Below are positions 54,164 through 64,000 of a stretch of 64,000 nucleotides of DNA, piece by piece. The position numbers were made by a program, and so were the translations under genes. Under the pieces are notes generated by a model. The model was given only the letters and a program-made list of their open reading frames with translations. It searched no databases and had not been told where the DNA came from. The DNA comes from Siphonodentalium dalli. Its lineage: Eukaryota > Mollusca > Scaphopoda > Gadilida > Siphonodentaliidae. Position 1 is the first letter of the stretch, and the number at the start of each line of letters is the position of its first letter. The DNA lies in contig CP136061.1 of assembly GCA_032622095.1 (NCBI GenBank), positions 130,210,754 through 130,274,753 of the forward strand. Direction: 5' to 3'.

Positions 54164-54289
54164 AATTAGGGCCCTGCGAATATTTGTGATTCAATATCGA
54201 TTTTGATAATCTGATTCAGTGTCGACATCGAAATGGACCCCAATTCAATTATTTTTGAATATTCAAATTGTCCCCATCATTAACTCGCT

Positions 54290-55344
54290 TAGGACGGGAA
54301 AACGGATATATCCGTTTCCCACTTCATGCACTTGTTATCAGCGAATGAATCTTTTATAATAAAATGTTTTGCGCATAGTACCATGTATTCAATATAGGCT
54401 GATCACCCAGTGAGGGGTCCAGGAAGATGTAACCTATTTTTGGCGTCACGTGGGGGTCACGTGTCGTGATTTGTGACGTCATTGTTCCAAAATGGCGGCG
54501 CCCAGTAGCCTAAGATGTAGACGCGTAGACAAGTTTTCGGTTGGCAATCACCATGGCAGGTGAATCTTGACCCCTTCAGCGGAAGGAACAAGAAGCGAGA
54601 GAAATTTAAGTATATTCCTGTATCATATTTTTTGGAAATTAATTACATATGATTCAAAATGTTGCATGCAGACATCTCGTATAGCAAAATTACAGCCCCA
54701 AACGCATAATTTTCCGAAAATCGGTTGCCATGTCAACAGGTCGCAATTTGGTAGTATCTGCCCAAAATTTTTGGAAAATTTATAGACCACGGATGATCAC
54801 CCACATATTACGAGTTGTCACATGGAGAATTCGTCATGACAAATGGTCTGACCCAGCATTAAATTAGCGCATACATTGCTACAAAATGATATAAAAGTAA
54901 GCATTTTATCGTTAGAAAACGGGGGTTTGTCGGCCATTTTGAATGGCGCCCTCTGTGGGTGATGGGTGATTTTCGAGCAAGGCTAGTTCCAGATGTTGGC
55001 AAAATATTCCTGGATCATTTATCTTTGGAAATCATTTATATTTGATTCAAAATGTCGCAAATTATCGTCATATATAGCGAAATTACAGCCCTTAAATGCA
55101 TAAATTTCAAAAATAGGTTGCTATGATGGTATCTACCCAAAATTTCTAGAAGATTTATAGACTACGGATGATCAACCATATAGTATATGTTGTCACACGG
55201 AGAATTCTGCTATGGCAAATGGTCTGATCCAACATTGAATGAACGCATAAATTGCTATAACAATATATAAAAGTAAGCATTTCTGCAAACAATATCGTCT
55301 GTGAGTAATGTTTTCTCAAAAGAATAACGTCCCAAACGAGTTAA
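54290..55344. mobile_element. TTAA-flanked 1.05-kb element with internal duplication
   Basis: TTAA at 54290-54293 and 55341-55344, ends CTCGCTTAGGACG / CGTCCCAAACGAG. A segment of about 270 bp (TTTGGAAATTAATTACATATG ... ATATAAAAGTAAGCATTT, in pieces) at 54630-54910 recurs at 55022-55285 in the same orientation. Non-coding. Confidence 0.75.
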
Positions 55345-56088
55345 TGCATTGTTGTGAATATTGTGCAGGGAGGTGATGAAATAGGAGTATAATGCATCTG
55401 TGCTATTTATCGAAACAAGCGCATTGTGTTATATTATCAGAGGTTGGTTGACTTAGCCTATGTAATGTCAAAAAGGGCACATAATAGACAAAGTCTGTCC
55501 AAAAATCCCTAGCATTTTATTATCAATTGTTACTTGATCCATTTTGTTATTTGGATGGGTACAGGCCTATATGTGCCCTGCAGATTATGCAGTAATGATC
55601 AACTAAAGTAAAGATTATATGACTAACTGGAAACTGCATGATAATTCTGCTCATAACCATACTAATAGTTTAGTTTAATTACTAAAAATTAATTGCAATT
55701 AATGTGAATAATTTTACAACCTGAGAATCACATATAATTGAAATTTCTCAACACCATATACATGTAGGAACAAACACGGAACCAAATCTGATGACCTACA
55801 CTGCGCCGGTGGCTAGCTGATTCGAGATTTGATTGGATGTCAGCATCGGTCTCAATATTCTATATCGGATTTTGATTCTGTGGAAAAGTGCCGCAACACA
55901 CTCCTCCTCCATCCACATCCCCCTCCCCAGTCACAATTGGGATATCAGGTGACATTCTGCAGACATTGTTTGAACTGTATTGACTATTATTTATGTTGCA
56001 TTAATTTTTTTTATAGAAATACTATCTTCTTATTTTGGGCATCCTGATCAACGTTTCAGAGATTGTGCATGTTCAAATCTAAGGTACC
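55345..56088. other. intergenic, nothing recognised
   Basis: 744 bp without supported features; a C-rich patch (CTCCTCCATCCACATCCCCC) at 55902-55925. Confidence 0.5.
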
Positions 56089-56089
56089 T

Positions 56090-56510
56090 AAGGTACTCAA
56101 TCCGAATAAACGCTCCTTGATTCGAGTCAAGAAACCCACCCATCATAGCTCGAGTGATCAGATATAAATTTTTGAAATTTGTTATTTCTCGAGATGTGCA
56201 ATTAAATGTGGCCCAGAAACACGTGGTCAAACGGATGGTCTCGGACAAAATTGCGGATGAAGATGGATAACTCTAAAATCAAGTTATAATATGGCCAAAT
56301 TTCGTGATAACTAAGTGATAATAAGGCCATATTTTGTTGAACAAAATGTTGATAAATAACAAGTTTTGGGAAATTTGATACCATAGTTGACATTAGTTAG
56401 CATTATTTTGTTGCAATAAATCAATTCTGATAACTAAAGCGTATTTTGAATAAATGTTGTTGTTGTATCTTGATGATATGTGGACCGTCTGATCAGATTG
56501 AGTACCTTTA
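56090..56510. mobile_element. inverted-repeat element with AAGGTACTCAATC ends
   Basis: Left end AAGGTACTCAATC and right end GATTGAGTACCTT. A shorter copy lies in the opposite orientation at 62986-63320, sharing GACTCGAATCAA, TTTCAAAAATT, TGGCCCAGAAA-type and GTTATTTATCAACAT phrases. The target duplication is unclear (possibly TA). Confidence 0.65.
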
Positions 56511-56564
56511 ACAATTTTGGATGTGCGGTACCCTATTCAGTGGAACCAGATAAACTTAACTAAT

Positions 56565-56805
56565 TTAACCCTTTCATGACAGGAGCTGCGCTGGCGCAGC
56601 ATTAAAGACCCTGTGCCAGTGCATTCTCTTATATGCAAGTCGACCATAGGTCATCTCACATTTCAGAGAATGCACTGGCTTACAAGATCAAGGTAAATTT
56701 TGTAAGGCCAATACTTTATCTTATATATGCGAGGCGATCTAAGGTCGACTCGCATATATAAGAGAATGCATTGGCATGGTTTTCATAAAAATTCAGGATG
56801 CTGGT
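56565..56805. mobile_element. TTAA element, 3'-truncated copy
   Basis: TTAA 56565-56568 then CCCTTTCATGACAGGAGCTG, a GCGCTGGCGCAGC short palindrome, and two copies of the CCAGTG/CCAATG hairpin. It is related to 47807-48068 but has no right TTAA end. Confidence 0.65.
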
Positions 56806-57770
56806 GGGTATGTAGTTACGTTGCTACCACCTATACTGTGTCCACTGGTTGTTGGGTAGGACCCATTTTGATCAATTGTAAATAAGAAACTGGTTATTAG
56901 CTCAACTTACTTTGTAAGTTTAAGCTATTGCCATGGGTTGGCGTCCGTCGTCCGTGTGTGTGTGTGTGTCCGTCAACAATTTCCTTTGGCGCGGGCTACA
57001 GGTCGTATCTTTGGTCTGATCTCAATGAAATTTGTCATGAATGTTGACATTGACATGTAGATGGGAACGAGTCATTTTGGGGTCATTCGGCCAAAAAACA
57101 TGGCCGCTGGTGGCCATCTTGGATTTCAAAATTAAATCCATTGGCGCGGGCTACAGGCCATACTGTTTGTGTGATCATCATTAAATTTGTCATGAATGTT
57201 GACATTAACATGTAGATGGGAACGAGTCATTTTAGGATCATTTGGCCAAAAAACATGGCCGCTGGTGGCCATCTTGGATTTTACTCTTTGCATCACTAAA
57301 TCCTTTGACACATCCTACAGACCACATCTCTGATCTGATCATCAGCAATCTTCATATGGATCATCGGGGCGACCTCTAGATGGGAACGAGTCATTTTGGT
57401 GTCATTTGGCCAAAAAACATGGCCGCCGTCAGCCATCTTGGATTTTACTCTTTGCATCACTAAATACTTTGGCGCGGGCTACAGGTCGTATCTTTGGTCT
57501 GATCATCATAAAATTTGTCATGAATGTTGACATTGACATGTAGATGGGAACGAGTCATTCGGCCAAAAAACATGGCCGCTGGTGGCCATCTTGGATTTTA
57601 CTGTTTGCATCACTAAATACTTTCACACACCCTACAGACCACAACCCTGATCTGATCATCACCAAACTTCATATGGATCATCGGGGTGACCTCTTGATGG
57701 GAATGAGTCATTTTGGGGTCATTCGGCAAAACAATATGGCCATATTGGATTTTACTCTTTGCAACTCTTA

Positions 57771-57962
57771 CTGATGCGGTAACCCGATATATATCAGTTC
57801 AGTTTTGTCAGGATTCAACTTAAGGAAATTATCAGTCATCCAGATTTTAATATCGGATACACAGTGCTCTAGGGATTCTCTGGCTGGAATCTCACAACCA
57901 GGGTTGAAATGAACGTAGAGTTGGGAATCATCCGCGTAAAAGTGAAAATTCAGTCCATGATG
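57771..57962 (-). pseudogene. non-LTR reverse transcriptase fragment, minus-strand half
   Basis: In minus orientation this reads HHGLNFHFYADDSQLYVHF and then a stretch ending in LNPDKTELIYIG, the region after the catalytic YADD box in CR1/L2-type LINE reverse transcriptases. About 64 residues with no frame break. The first 19 residues duplicate those of the plus-strand half at 58263-58319. Confidence 0.75.
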
Positions 57963-58040
57963 ACGGCCATGTTTTTTTGGCCGATTGATCCCAAAATGAC
58001 TCGTTCCCATCTACATGTAAATGTCAACATTCATGACAAA

Positions 58041-58319
58041 GACCACGCTGTGCTATTGGAGAGACTTGAAAACAGACTCGGTGTGACTGGTATAGTCTTA
58101 GATTGGTTTAAGTCATATCTGAACGGCCGTACATTGAGTGTCACTGTAGTGAACAACGTTCACTCGGATGTTTTTGCACTTAAGTACGGTGTGCCACAGG
58201 GGTCTGTGCTTGGACCCATGCTCTATGTGATCTACGTCCTACCGCTGGGGGACATAATCCGTCATCATGGACTGAATTTTCACTTTTACGCAGATGATTC
58301 CCAACTCTACGTTCATTTC
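58041..58319 (+). pseudogene. non-LTR reverse transcriptase fragment, plus-strand half
   Basis: About 93 residues, including FKSYLNGR, VPQGSVLGP (motif 4-type) and FYADDSQLY (catalytic box at 58287-58298), ending at the duplicated segment. The style is CR1/L2-like. Between the halves lies an inverted piece of the pearl-like core unit (57967-58040), showing that the rearrangement happened within the element. Non-functional. Confidence 0.8.
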
Positions 58320-58393
58320 ATTATTCAATGCTCACCACAAAAATTTAACTTCTTCACAATTTTGAGCTACAGTGTCGTAGACACTTTCATTAT

Positions 58394-58816
58394 ATGTGTC
58401 GTCAATTTTAATGCACAGTAGAGACCTGCTATTCATAAATATATCCTCCAGTCGGTCCCTGAAAAGAGTCAGTTGAAACTGCATAAATTGCATTTATAAA
58501 TTACCACATGTATAATTTTTATGAAAATTGGGGGATTTCCCACAACATTTCCGAAAAATCTGGGGATCTCGGCATGCATAGGACCCATATTGATAAATTG
58601 TAAATAAGAAACTGGGGATTATATGCATCGTCAAATGCCATGCACAATAGAGAACTGCTATACATAACAATATCCTCTAATCGGTCCCTGAAAATAGTTG
58701 GTTATAACCTCATATTGCATTGATAAATTACCACATGTAAAAATTGTACAAAAATTTGGGGATTTCCTGCAAAACTTCCGAAAAAATCTGGGGTTCTCAG
58801 CATGAATTCCTGACAT
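58394..58816. repeat. two-copy tandem duplication of about 225 bp
   Basis: Copies 58399-58590 and 58628-58808 share CAGTAGAGACCTGCTAT-type, CGGTCCCTGAAAA, AAATTACCACATGTA and CCGAAAAAATCTGGGG phrases. The sequence between them (58578-58622) matches the left flank of the pearl-like element at 56852-56897, so the target was an older repeat array. Confidence 0.75.
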
Positions 58817-58824
58817 GTGACATT

Positions 58825-59077
58825 CAAGCCTTGAAATAGCGTGTCTGTCATTTGCAGAATGAGGTCCCCAGAGGGTGAATTTAGTGATGCTTACCCCGCA
58901 TAGCGGGCTAGCATCACCAAATTCACCCTCTGGGAACCTAATTCTGCTGAGGTGTAAGCAGAATGAGGTCCCCAGAGGGTGAATTTGCTGATGCTAGCCC
59001 GCTATGTGGGGTAGCATCACTAAATTCACCCTCTGGGAACCTCATTCTGCAAATGACAGACACTATTTCAAGGCTTG
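58825..59077. mobile_element. hAT-type palindromic MITE with 8-bp duplication GTGACATT
   Basis: GTGACATT at 58817-58824 and 59078-59085. The element is an almost perfect 253-bp palindrome with ends CAAGCCTTGAAATAG and complement. Each half contains its own hairpin on GAGGTCCCCAGAGGGTGAAT. It is the shortest and cleanest member of the family at 31871, 39698 and 44558. Confidence 0.88.
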
Positions 59078-59085
59078 GTGACATT

Positions 59086-60256
59086 ACTGACCAGGTGTTA
59101 GTAATTTCACAAATAATTTCACGTGCAATGACCGACTTCTTTCGTTCCTACCGAACATATCTCATCGTTTTCAAGAATTTTTTTGGAAATTTTCATAAAA
59201 AATAAAAAGTACTTTTCAATGTCTCAAGAGTCGGTTGATTTCTCAGTCAAAACAGTGTGTTTATTACAATTTATACAAAGAAAATCTAAATTTATGTTGT
59301 GAACCTCAATCTCGCAGATAAGACATGAAAAAGCCCTAAAAAAATGTCAAAATAAAAAGAATACCTTAAAAAATTAAAAGACGGCTAGATTAGATTAGAT
59401 TAGATTTTATTTTGATAACATAATTCATATACATGTTGACAATGCAATGATACAGAAAATAGTACTGTGATTTATAATATATATCATAATCTCATTTAAG
59501 GCTGTGATGTGTAAAAGTAAGAGTGCAGAATATAGAAAATCAGTTGGGAGCACTGTCATGTGACTGAATGTTATATCATAATAAGCAGGCCGAGGCCCAT
59601 TTATTTCCATTATAGTCCCCGGTGCCACACAGTTTAATGAGAGGCCACACAACATGTTCGGAACTTCATACTCTACTAAATCTGGTATAAATTAGTGTGA
59701 ATAAAACTTATTGTGGAACCTACACAATACATAGGACATTCCTCTCGTGCTTCCACACAGTCCCCACCCCCCACCATTTCTGGCAGTTTAGCTTAGATAA
59801 GCCCATGCATGCTGACTGCAGGTGTTGTATAGAAATGGCAATGGGTAGGATACCGGTGTTGGATTGAATGAAACCCCTACATGCATTCATGATAAAAGAC
59901 ATGACCAAATCGGAACATATATATACGACCAAGGGCAATCAATCCTGGGATATGTGTCAAACATGTCTGTCCTTCATACCACTCGGCTCTGAATTCCATC
60001 CCACCACCCCCAATTTGTCCAAGAAGTGGTTCAGCTTGGAAAGCCCATGCTGACCACAGATGTTGCCAGTAGAAACAGTGAAAGGTGATAGGATGACATT
60101 CAGTTGAAATGGCGGACAGATACACACCAAAATTTAGAACACAATGTACCCTAGTAATAGACATATATAGTCCGACTCCTCCATGTCCTTCATTCTCTTG
60201 AGTAACTCGCATTATACTGAATAATTCCAGTGTTTAATATTGTATGAGGGATGATT
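59086..60256. other. intergenic with a TAGAT microsatellite and a diverged duplication
   Basis: (TAGAT)n at 59386-59406. Segments 59760-59990 and 60000-60215 share GCCCATGC...TGACTGCAG or TGACCACAG, GTTGTATAGAAA-type and ATACGACC-like phrases as a loose tandem duplication. No gene. Confidence 0.5.
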
Positions 60257-60258
60257 TA

Positions 60259-60413
60259 CAGTATAATGCTCTAATTAATCGACCTCTTAACCACAGCAGA
60301 ATTATGGGTAACTTTTCAGGATTTAGTCGGATATATGGCTTGTTGCCATTCATCGGAAAGCTCTACCTATAATTATGCTGTGGTTAAGAGGTCGATTAAT
60401 TAGAGCATTACTG
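60259..60413. mobile_element. TA-flanked palindromic MITE, copy 3 (internally deleted)
   Basis: Same family as 241-451. TA at 60257-60258 and 60414-60415. Ends CAGTATAATGCTCTAATTAA / TTAATTAGAGCATTACTG. One arm lost the GGATTTAGTCGG block, so only the outer stem remains paired. Confidence 0.8.
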
Positions 60414-60680
60414 TAGTTTGGTGTAATCATTCCATAGACTCGCACCGGCGTTGAAAAAGCTGTTTCCTCCATTAGTCTGAACATTCGGTGGTGTTAATTT
60501 TCAAACCTCCAGATCACATATATAAAATATATTTATACCATTTGAAAGAGGAAGCTCCAAAACATTGTATTATTAACTTATCCCCTGTAATAAACTAGCT
60601 GTGAACATGTTGTTTTTGTTGAGTTACTGCTGGTTACTGACTTTTTTTTCTCAGGTGGATTGTAGTTCAAATTATAATAT

Positions 60681-60742
60681 TTTCAATGGAGGGGGAATAA
60701 CTCTAAATCATAAAGATAGAGTTATTCCCCTTCCATTGAAAA
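60681..60742. repeat. 62-bp hairpin
   Basis: TTTCAATGGAGGGGGAATAA pairs with TTATTCCCCTTCCATTGAAA across a short AT loop. Isolated; origin unknown. Confidence 0.7.
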
Positions 60743-61009
60743 AAACATTTTTAGTTTGAATTCTAAAAGGGGGTAATCTTTCTCTGATTTCAGCTGTTTC
60801 TATTTCTCTGTGGTCATCTTCTGAGACACAGACGTTTCAAATGGTGATGGATTATAGTATTTTATCGCGTAGATTGTTATTAAGGCACTATAAAAAAATT
60901 AAGTGGGCCTTTAACCCAGTGAGCGTGAACAAATTCTCATTTCTCATCGAAATGGCCATGTGTCGATCGGAATGGTACATTGAGATGTCCCTCAAACCAA
61001 AAAAAGCTT

Positions 61010-61155
61010 GAAAATCGCTCCCGATTTTCATCCATCCCGGGGTTCGAACCAATCTTGAAATTCTAATTCAACTTCTAGATGGGCGCACTAGATTCATGAA
61101 AACACAAGAGTATTGGAAGTCAGTGTCTTTACTCGTTGAGCACAATTGAATTGCG
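61010..61155 (-). repeat. possible tRNA-derived SINE fragment
   Basis: On the minus strand GTGCTCAACGAGTAAAGACA then CTGACTTCCAATACT resembles a tRNA A box and anticodon arm. About 60 bp later GGTTCGAACCCCGGG resembles a B box. The spacing is too long for a functional tRNA. Weak. Confidence 0.25.
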
Positions 61156-61439
61156 ACCAAATTGCACTCGAACACTCATTTCGTTTTTTCTAATAAACCG
61201 AAAAACAAGGTCTCCCATAGCACTGAATCAGTGGTCATGATATCATTAAGGAACCATTTTCATAAAGTCTTTATTGCAATACAATGCTATGTAACTTCAT
61301 GATCATGCATTCAAAGTATTGTCTATATCGCCAGAGAGCATTGCTATGTTCTGGAGGATTTACATTGCACAGTCGTAACTTGTAAGGTATTGGCACGCTC
61401 GTGGTTAAAAGTAAAAAGACATTGTAGCAACTTCAAAAT

Positions 61440-61841
61440 GCACCGCCGAGTGGCCGATATCTTTCCGCGCGTTTTTCAAAGTGTGGGAACTATTAATCAC
61501 GTGGTTAGTCCAGATATAACGGTGATTGGCTCAAACAATCTACAGTACCTATAATGTTTGTGTATTTGAGTTGCCGATAATTGCATAACACAGTGCATTA
61601 TTCCCGAATTAAAAACGACCGTAACAGCTATTTAAAATCGGAAATTGAGTGCAGCAATTATTGTGCAATTTATTCTTCATACACGGGACTTTGAAAACAG
61701 CCGGAGTTTCAAAAATAGGTCAAAATGCCTCATGATTATTCAAACTGCGTTAATGTTATCCAATCAGCTCACGTAACATTGCCTCGCGATAACTGTACTT
61801 CCAATCATCGTATTCCATAAACATGACCCACATTCGGGAAG
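61440..61841 (+). promoter_or_regulatory. possible promoter region
   Basis: More CpG than its surroundings. CCAAT-type words occur at 61523-61530 (inverted, GATTGGCT), 61760-61767 (CCAATCAG) and 61801-61806 (CCAATC), followed by GAAGATGGCG at 61840-61849, which resembles a YY1-type site often found at animal start sites. Speculative. Confidence 0.3.
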
Positions 61842-61859
61842 ATGGCGTCAGGAGTTGGA
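61842..61859 (+). CDS. candidate first coding exon (six codons) of an unidentified gene
   Basis: ATG in good context (GAAGATGG) followed by MASGVG and the strong donor GGA|GTAAGT at 61860. No second exon is identifiable before the window ends, so the call rests only on start context, donor and the upstream CCAAT words. Confidence 0.22.
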
Positions 61860-62615
61860 GTAAGTTTGTGAAGTTTCTCATTTTCTGTTTCATGTAATCG
61901 TTACGGGTTTTACTAACGTTAAATTTATAACAAATTAATGCAACTTTATTCAAACTATCCACAGGTAAGATTGGAATATCTTTGTTTCGCTCTGGACTAT
62001 GTTTGTCAATTTTTTTTCAAGATTTATTTTCAATTACTACGTTTTTACTACGCGTAATCGCAACAGGTGCCCGTCAAACTTTAAAAGTTTTTATTTATAG
62101 TAGTGTACTCGGCTTATGTCACATCACCGCGTTCTGAAAAAAAAACAACGATTCCAACGAATAAACAACATTCTGTGAGTCTAACAAATGTTGAAAACTG
62201 TTGTGTGTAATCATTATCAGTATATTCCTCAAAAACTATTTTTCGATGATTATTACACAGCGAATTTGAAAAGCTGGGCTCAGTGCTTTAGCACTTAATT
62301 TGACCCAGCTTTTGTAATTACAATAAAACAGCTGTTGAGATTTTAAAATCAATTTATAAACGTACATCAAAATCCAATATAGAGCTTATTTAATGTTCAA
62401 CAAGTTGTCTAAAACACATGCACTGTCATGTGACAGTGCAATATTTATTACAACTTAGTATGCATTTATAAATTCTACACTTTATGTTATGAACTCATTG
62501 CTGGTTCGAACTGAATTATAGCTACATTTTCTTCAAGGCCAATTTTTTTACCGTAAAAATCATCAAAAGTAGAATAAACAATAGAATTTCTAATCGGCAC
62601 TTATTAAAGTGATTT
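61860..62615. other. AT-rich sequence with two small palindromes
   Basis: A hairpin AAAAGCTGGG ... CCCAGCTTTT occurs at 62269-62316, and a short perfect palindrome TGCACTGTCATGTGACAGTGCA at 62419-62440. No gene seen. Confidence 0.5.
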
Positions 62616-62985
62616 GAAACACTCCGGTATAGGTTGTTTAAATAAAAATGGAGAATAATCTTGATCCAAGTACTGGTAGTTATTTTTACAACTATTATAT
62701 CCAAATTGACATCACACACCGGCGTCAATATTTAATATATTAATTAAATGCAATGACTCTTGATGGCGAAATCATTTGCGTTAAGTTATTGTCAATAGTT
62801 GGTCAATCAAGAAGTAAATATTTAGAATTGCATGTAGTTCAGACGATGTTTTCTATGGAGTGCTACGGTCAATTTGTTTGAGATTTTTGGCAATGTTAGT
62901 AGAATGCTACATTCCTCCAGTCGGCATAGCACCTGAATACTAACTTATTTCACACACACCAAAAAAGTCCATATTATGTCTTTAA
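62616..62985 (+). repeat. 370-bp dispersed repeat, copy 2
   Basis: Second copy of 46927-47300. Its end (ATTATGTCTTTAA) abuts directly on the inverted-repeat element at 62986. Confidence 0.7.
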
Positions 62986-63320
62986 AGGTACTCAATCCTC
63001 AGATGGTCCCCATATCATCGAGTTACAACAACATTTCTTCAAAATACACTTTAGTTATCAGAATCGATTAATTACAACAAAATAGTGCTATAACTGCTGT
63101 GAACTATGGTATAAAATTTACCAAAACAAGTTATTTATCAACATGTTGTTCAACGAAATATGGCCGTATTATCACTTCAGTTTGACGACTTTCTGGGCCA
63201 CAAATAAATACACATTTCAAGAAATAACAAATTTCAAAAATTGATATCTCATCACTCTGAGATTTGAGGGGTGGGTTCCTTGACTCGAATCAAATATTGT
63301 TTACCCCCGAATCCAAAGAA
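62986..63320. mobile_element. inverted-repeat element, second copy of the AAGGTACTCAATC family
   Basis: Starts AGGTACTCAATCCTCAGATG and runs collinear with the complement of 56090-56510 through TATGGCCGTATTATCAC and CCTTGACTCGAATCAA. The right end is decayed (CCCCCGAATCC where the first copy's complement has a GATTGAGTACC end). Confidence 0.6.
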
Positions 63321-64000
63321 ATAGTAATTTTGAAGTGTTATTTCTGATTATGCATCCTTAAGTAAGTATAATGGATCATATAAAAAAAAAAATAAAATAT
63401 TTTTGTTATGGAGCATAAACAAGTCCATAATTTAGACTCTCAGAGAAATCTATTTCTTATATTATATTGTAAATTGGATCATTAAACTTAATTCCTGAAA
63501 ATGTTCTTGATTAATCTTTCTAAACAACTGAAGCTCTACCATACTGGAAATAAGTTGAAATTGATATGATAATATGACTCACCAACTAGCATTTAGTATA
63601 AAGTATTACTCTTTAGGCCTGAGTGTTGGACATTTTTGTCTTTAAAGTCTTTAGACTCAAGTAGCATTCATGATTTCGAACATTTTCAACTGTGGGTGAG
63701 TGTTAGTTTAGCATTTTCCAACTCTTGGAATAATCTGAATTAGCACTCCCAAATTTCTATTTCTTTGGCTTCGGGAGTAAAAGCAGGTTACAATTGAGAT
63801 TTCCCAAGTTGGAGATTCAAGTTCAAGGGGTGCAGTCTGAAATTTGAAATTCTGAAATTTTCAAGTCTGAAATTTGAAGTGTGACATGCACATTTGAAGT
63901 GTGACATGCACAGTGTTCTACCCTGTAAAAAGTTATGACCAAGATTTTTCTATTGGTAGAAATTTCTTACAGTACCCATTGTGTACTGATTGAAATTACC
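63321..64000. other. intergenic, nothing recognised
   Basis: 680 bp with no element. A small duplication GAAGTGTGACATGCACA occurs twice at 63876-63912. Confidence 0.5.

Larger units (their letters stand above)
56898..58389 (+). mobile_element. pearl-like element, complete copy 2, carrying a LINE fragment
   Basis: Starts TAGCTCAACTTACTTTGTAA and ends GTGTCGTAGACACTTTCA, like 6396-7812, and is flanked by TTAT (56894-56897, 58390-58393). About five core units of roughly 160 bp (ACATGTAGATGGGAACGAGT, GGCCGCTGGTGGCCATCTTG) are followed by a segment with two inverted halves of a non-LTR reverse transcriptase. A related sequence at 58578-58622 preserves the site without the element. Confidence 0.78.

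Noticed and set aside
57909-58040. First 44 codons of the plus-strand frame before the LINE fragment
   Set aside because: This part reads the complement of the other reverse transcriptase half and of the pearl-like core, so it is not a genuine N-terminus.
61010-61155. Functional tRNA gene on the minus strand
   Set aside because: A and B box-like words are about 60 bp too far apart and no acceptor stem pairs; kept only as a weak SINE-like remnant.

Overview
The window is nuclear DNA of an animal, most likely a mollusc and probably a bivalve. The basis is split genes with GT-AG introns, very low gene density, and many palindromic miniature transposons. It also holds pearl-like elements with tandem cores of about 160 bp and TAGCTCACCTGAG-type repeats that I associate with bivalve genomes. 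The host assignment is inference; the split-gene, repeat-rich structure is seen directly.

One host gene is clear: the 3' half of a MOV10-like RNA helicase on the + strand. Nine exons (1-147, 3904-4065, 9735-9838, 17544-17755, 18431-18834, 20278-20454, 21343-21431, 32478-32584, 40195-40256) join without a frame break into the last 487 residues. They carry all SF1B (Upf1-like) helicase motifs and a stop at 40254-40256. The rest of the gene lies upstream of base 1. Its 3' untranslated region or flank (40257 to about 42300) contains a 32-bp minisatellite with embedded AATAAA hexamers.

The introns and the 3' flank are a collection of mobile elements. Intron 1 has a TA-flanked palindromic MITE and two TTAA-flanked (piggyBac-type) elements, one invaded by a TA-targeting element. 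Intron 2 has a complete pearl-like element. Intron 3 has a 5.07-kb DIRS-like element with inverted terminal repeats and an internal complementary region, plus a TTAA MITE 121 bp before exon 4. Intron 5 has a second TA MITE. Intron 7 has a decayed Ty3/Gypsy LTR retrotransposon, interrupted after its integrase by a 4.96-kb foldback element whose arms contain a diverged minisatellite, and then an hAT-type MITE. Intron 8 has a 606-bp inverted-repeat element, a TTAA palindrome, a second DIRS-like element of 5.05 kb and another hAT-type MITE with an 8-bp target duplication.

Downstream of the gene (42.6-64 kb) I see a TTAA element split by a 3.5-kb insertion, a three-copy 352-bp satellite, a pogo-type element and a Transib-like MITE with a 5-bp duplication. 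Further on are a TTAA element with an internal tandem repeat, a second complete pearl-like element that carries two inverted halves of a non-LTR reverse transcriptase, a perfect hAT palindrome with an 8-bp duplication, and a third TA MITE. Near 61.4-61.9 kb is a possible promoter and tiny first exon of another gene; this is weak.

The most unusual items are the two DIRS-like elements with intact integration architecture but no visible reverse transcriptase or tyrosine recombinase, the foldback nested in the Gypsy element, and the pearl-like family with 4-bp flanking duplications. All coordinates and motifs were read by eye; no database search was run.
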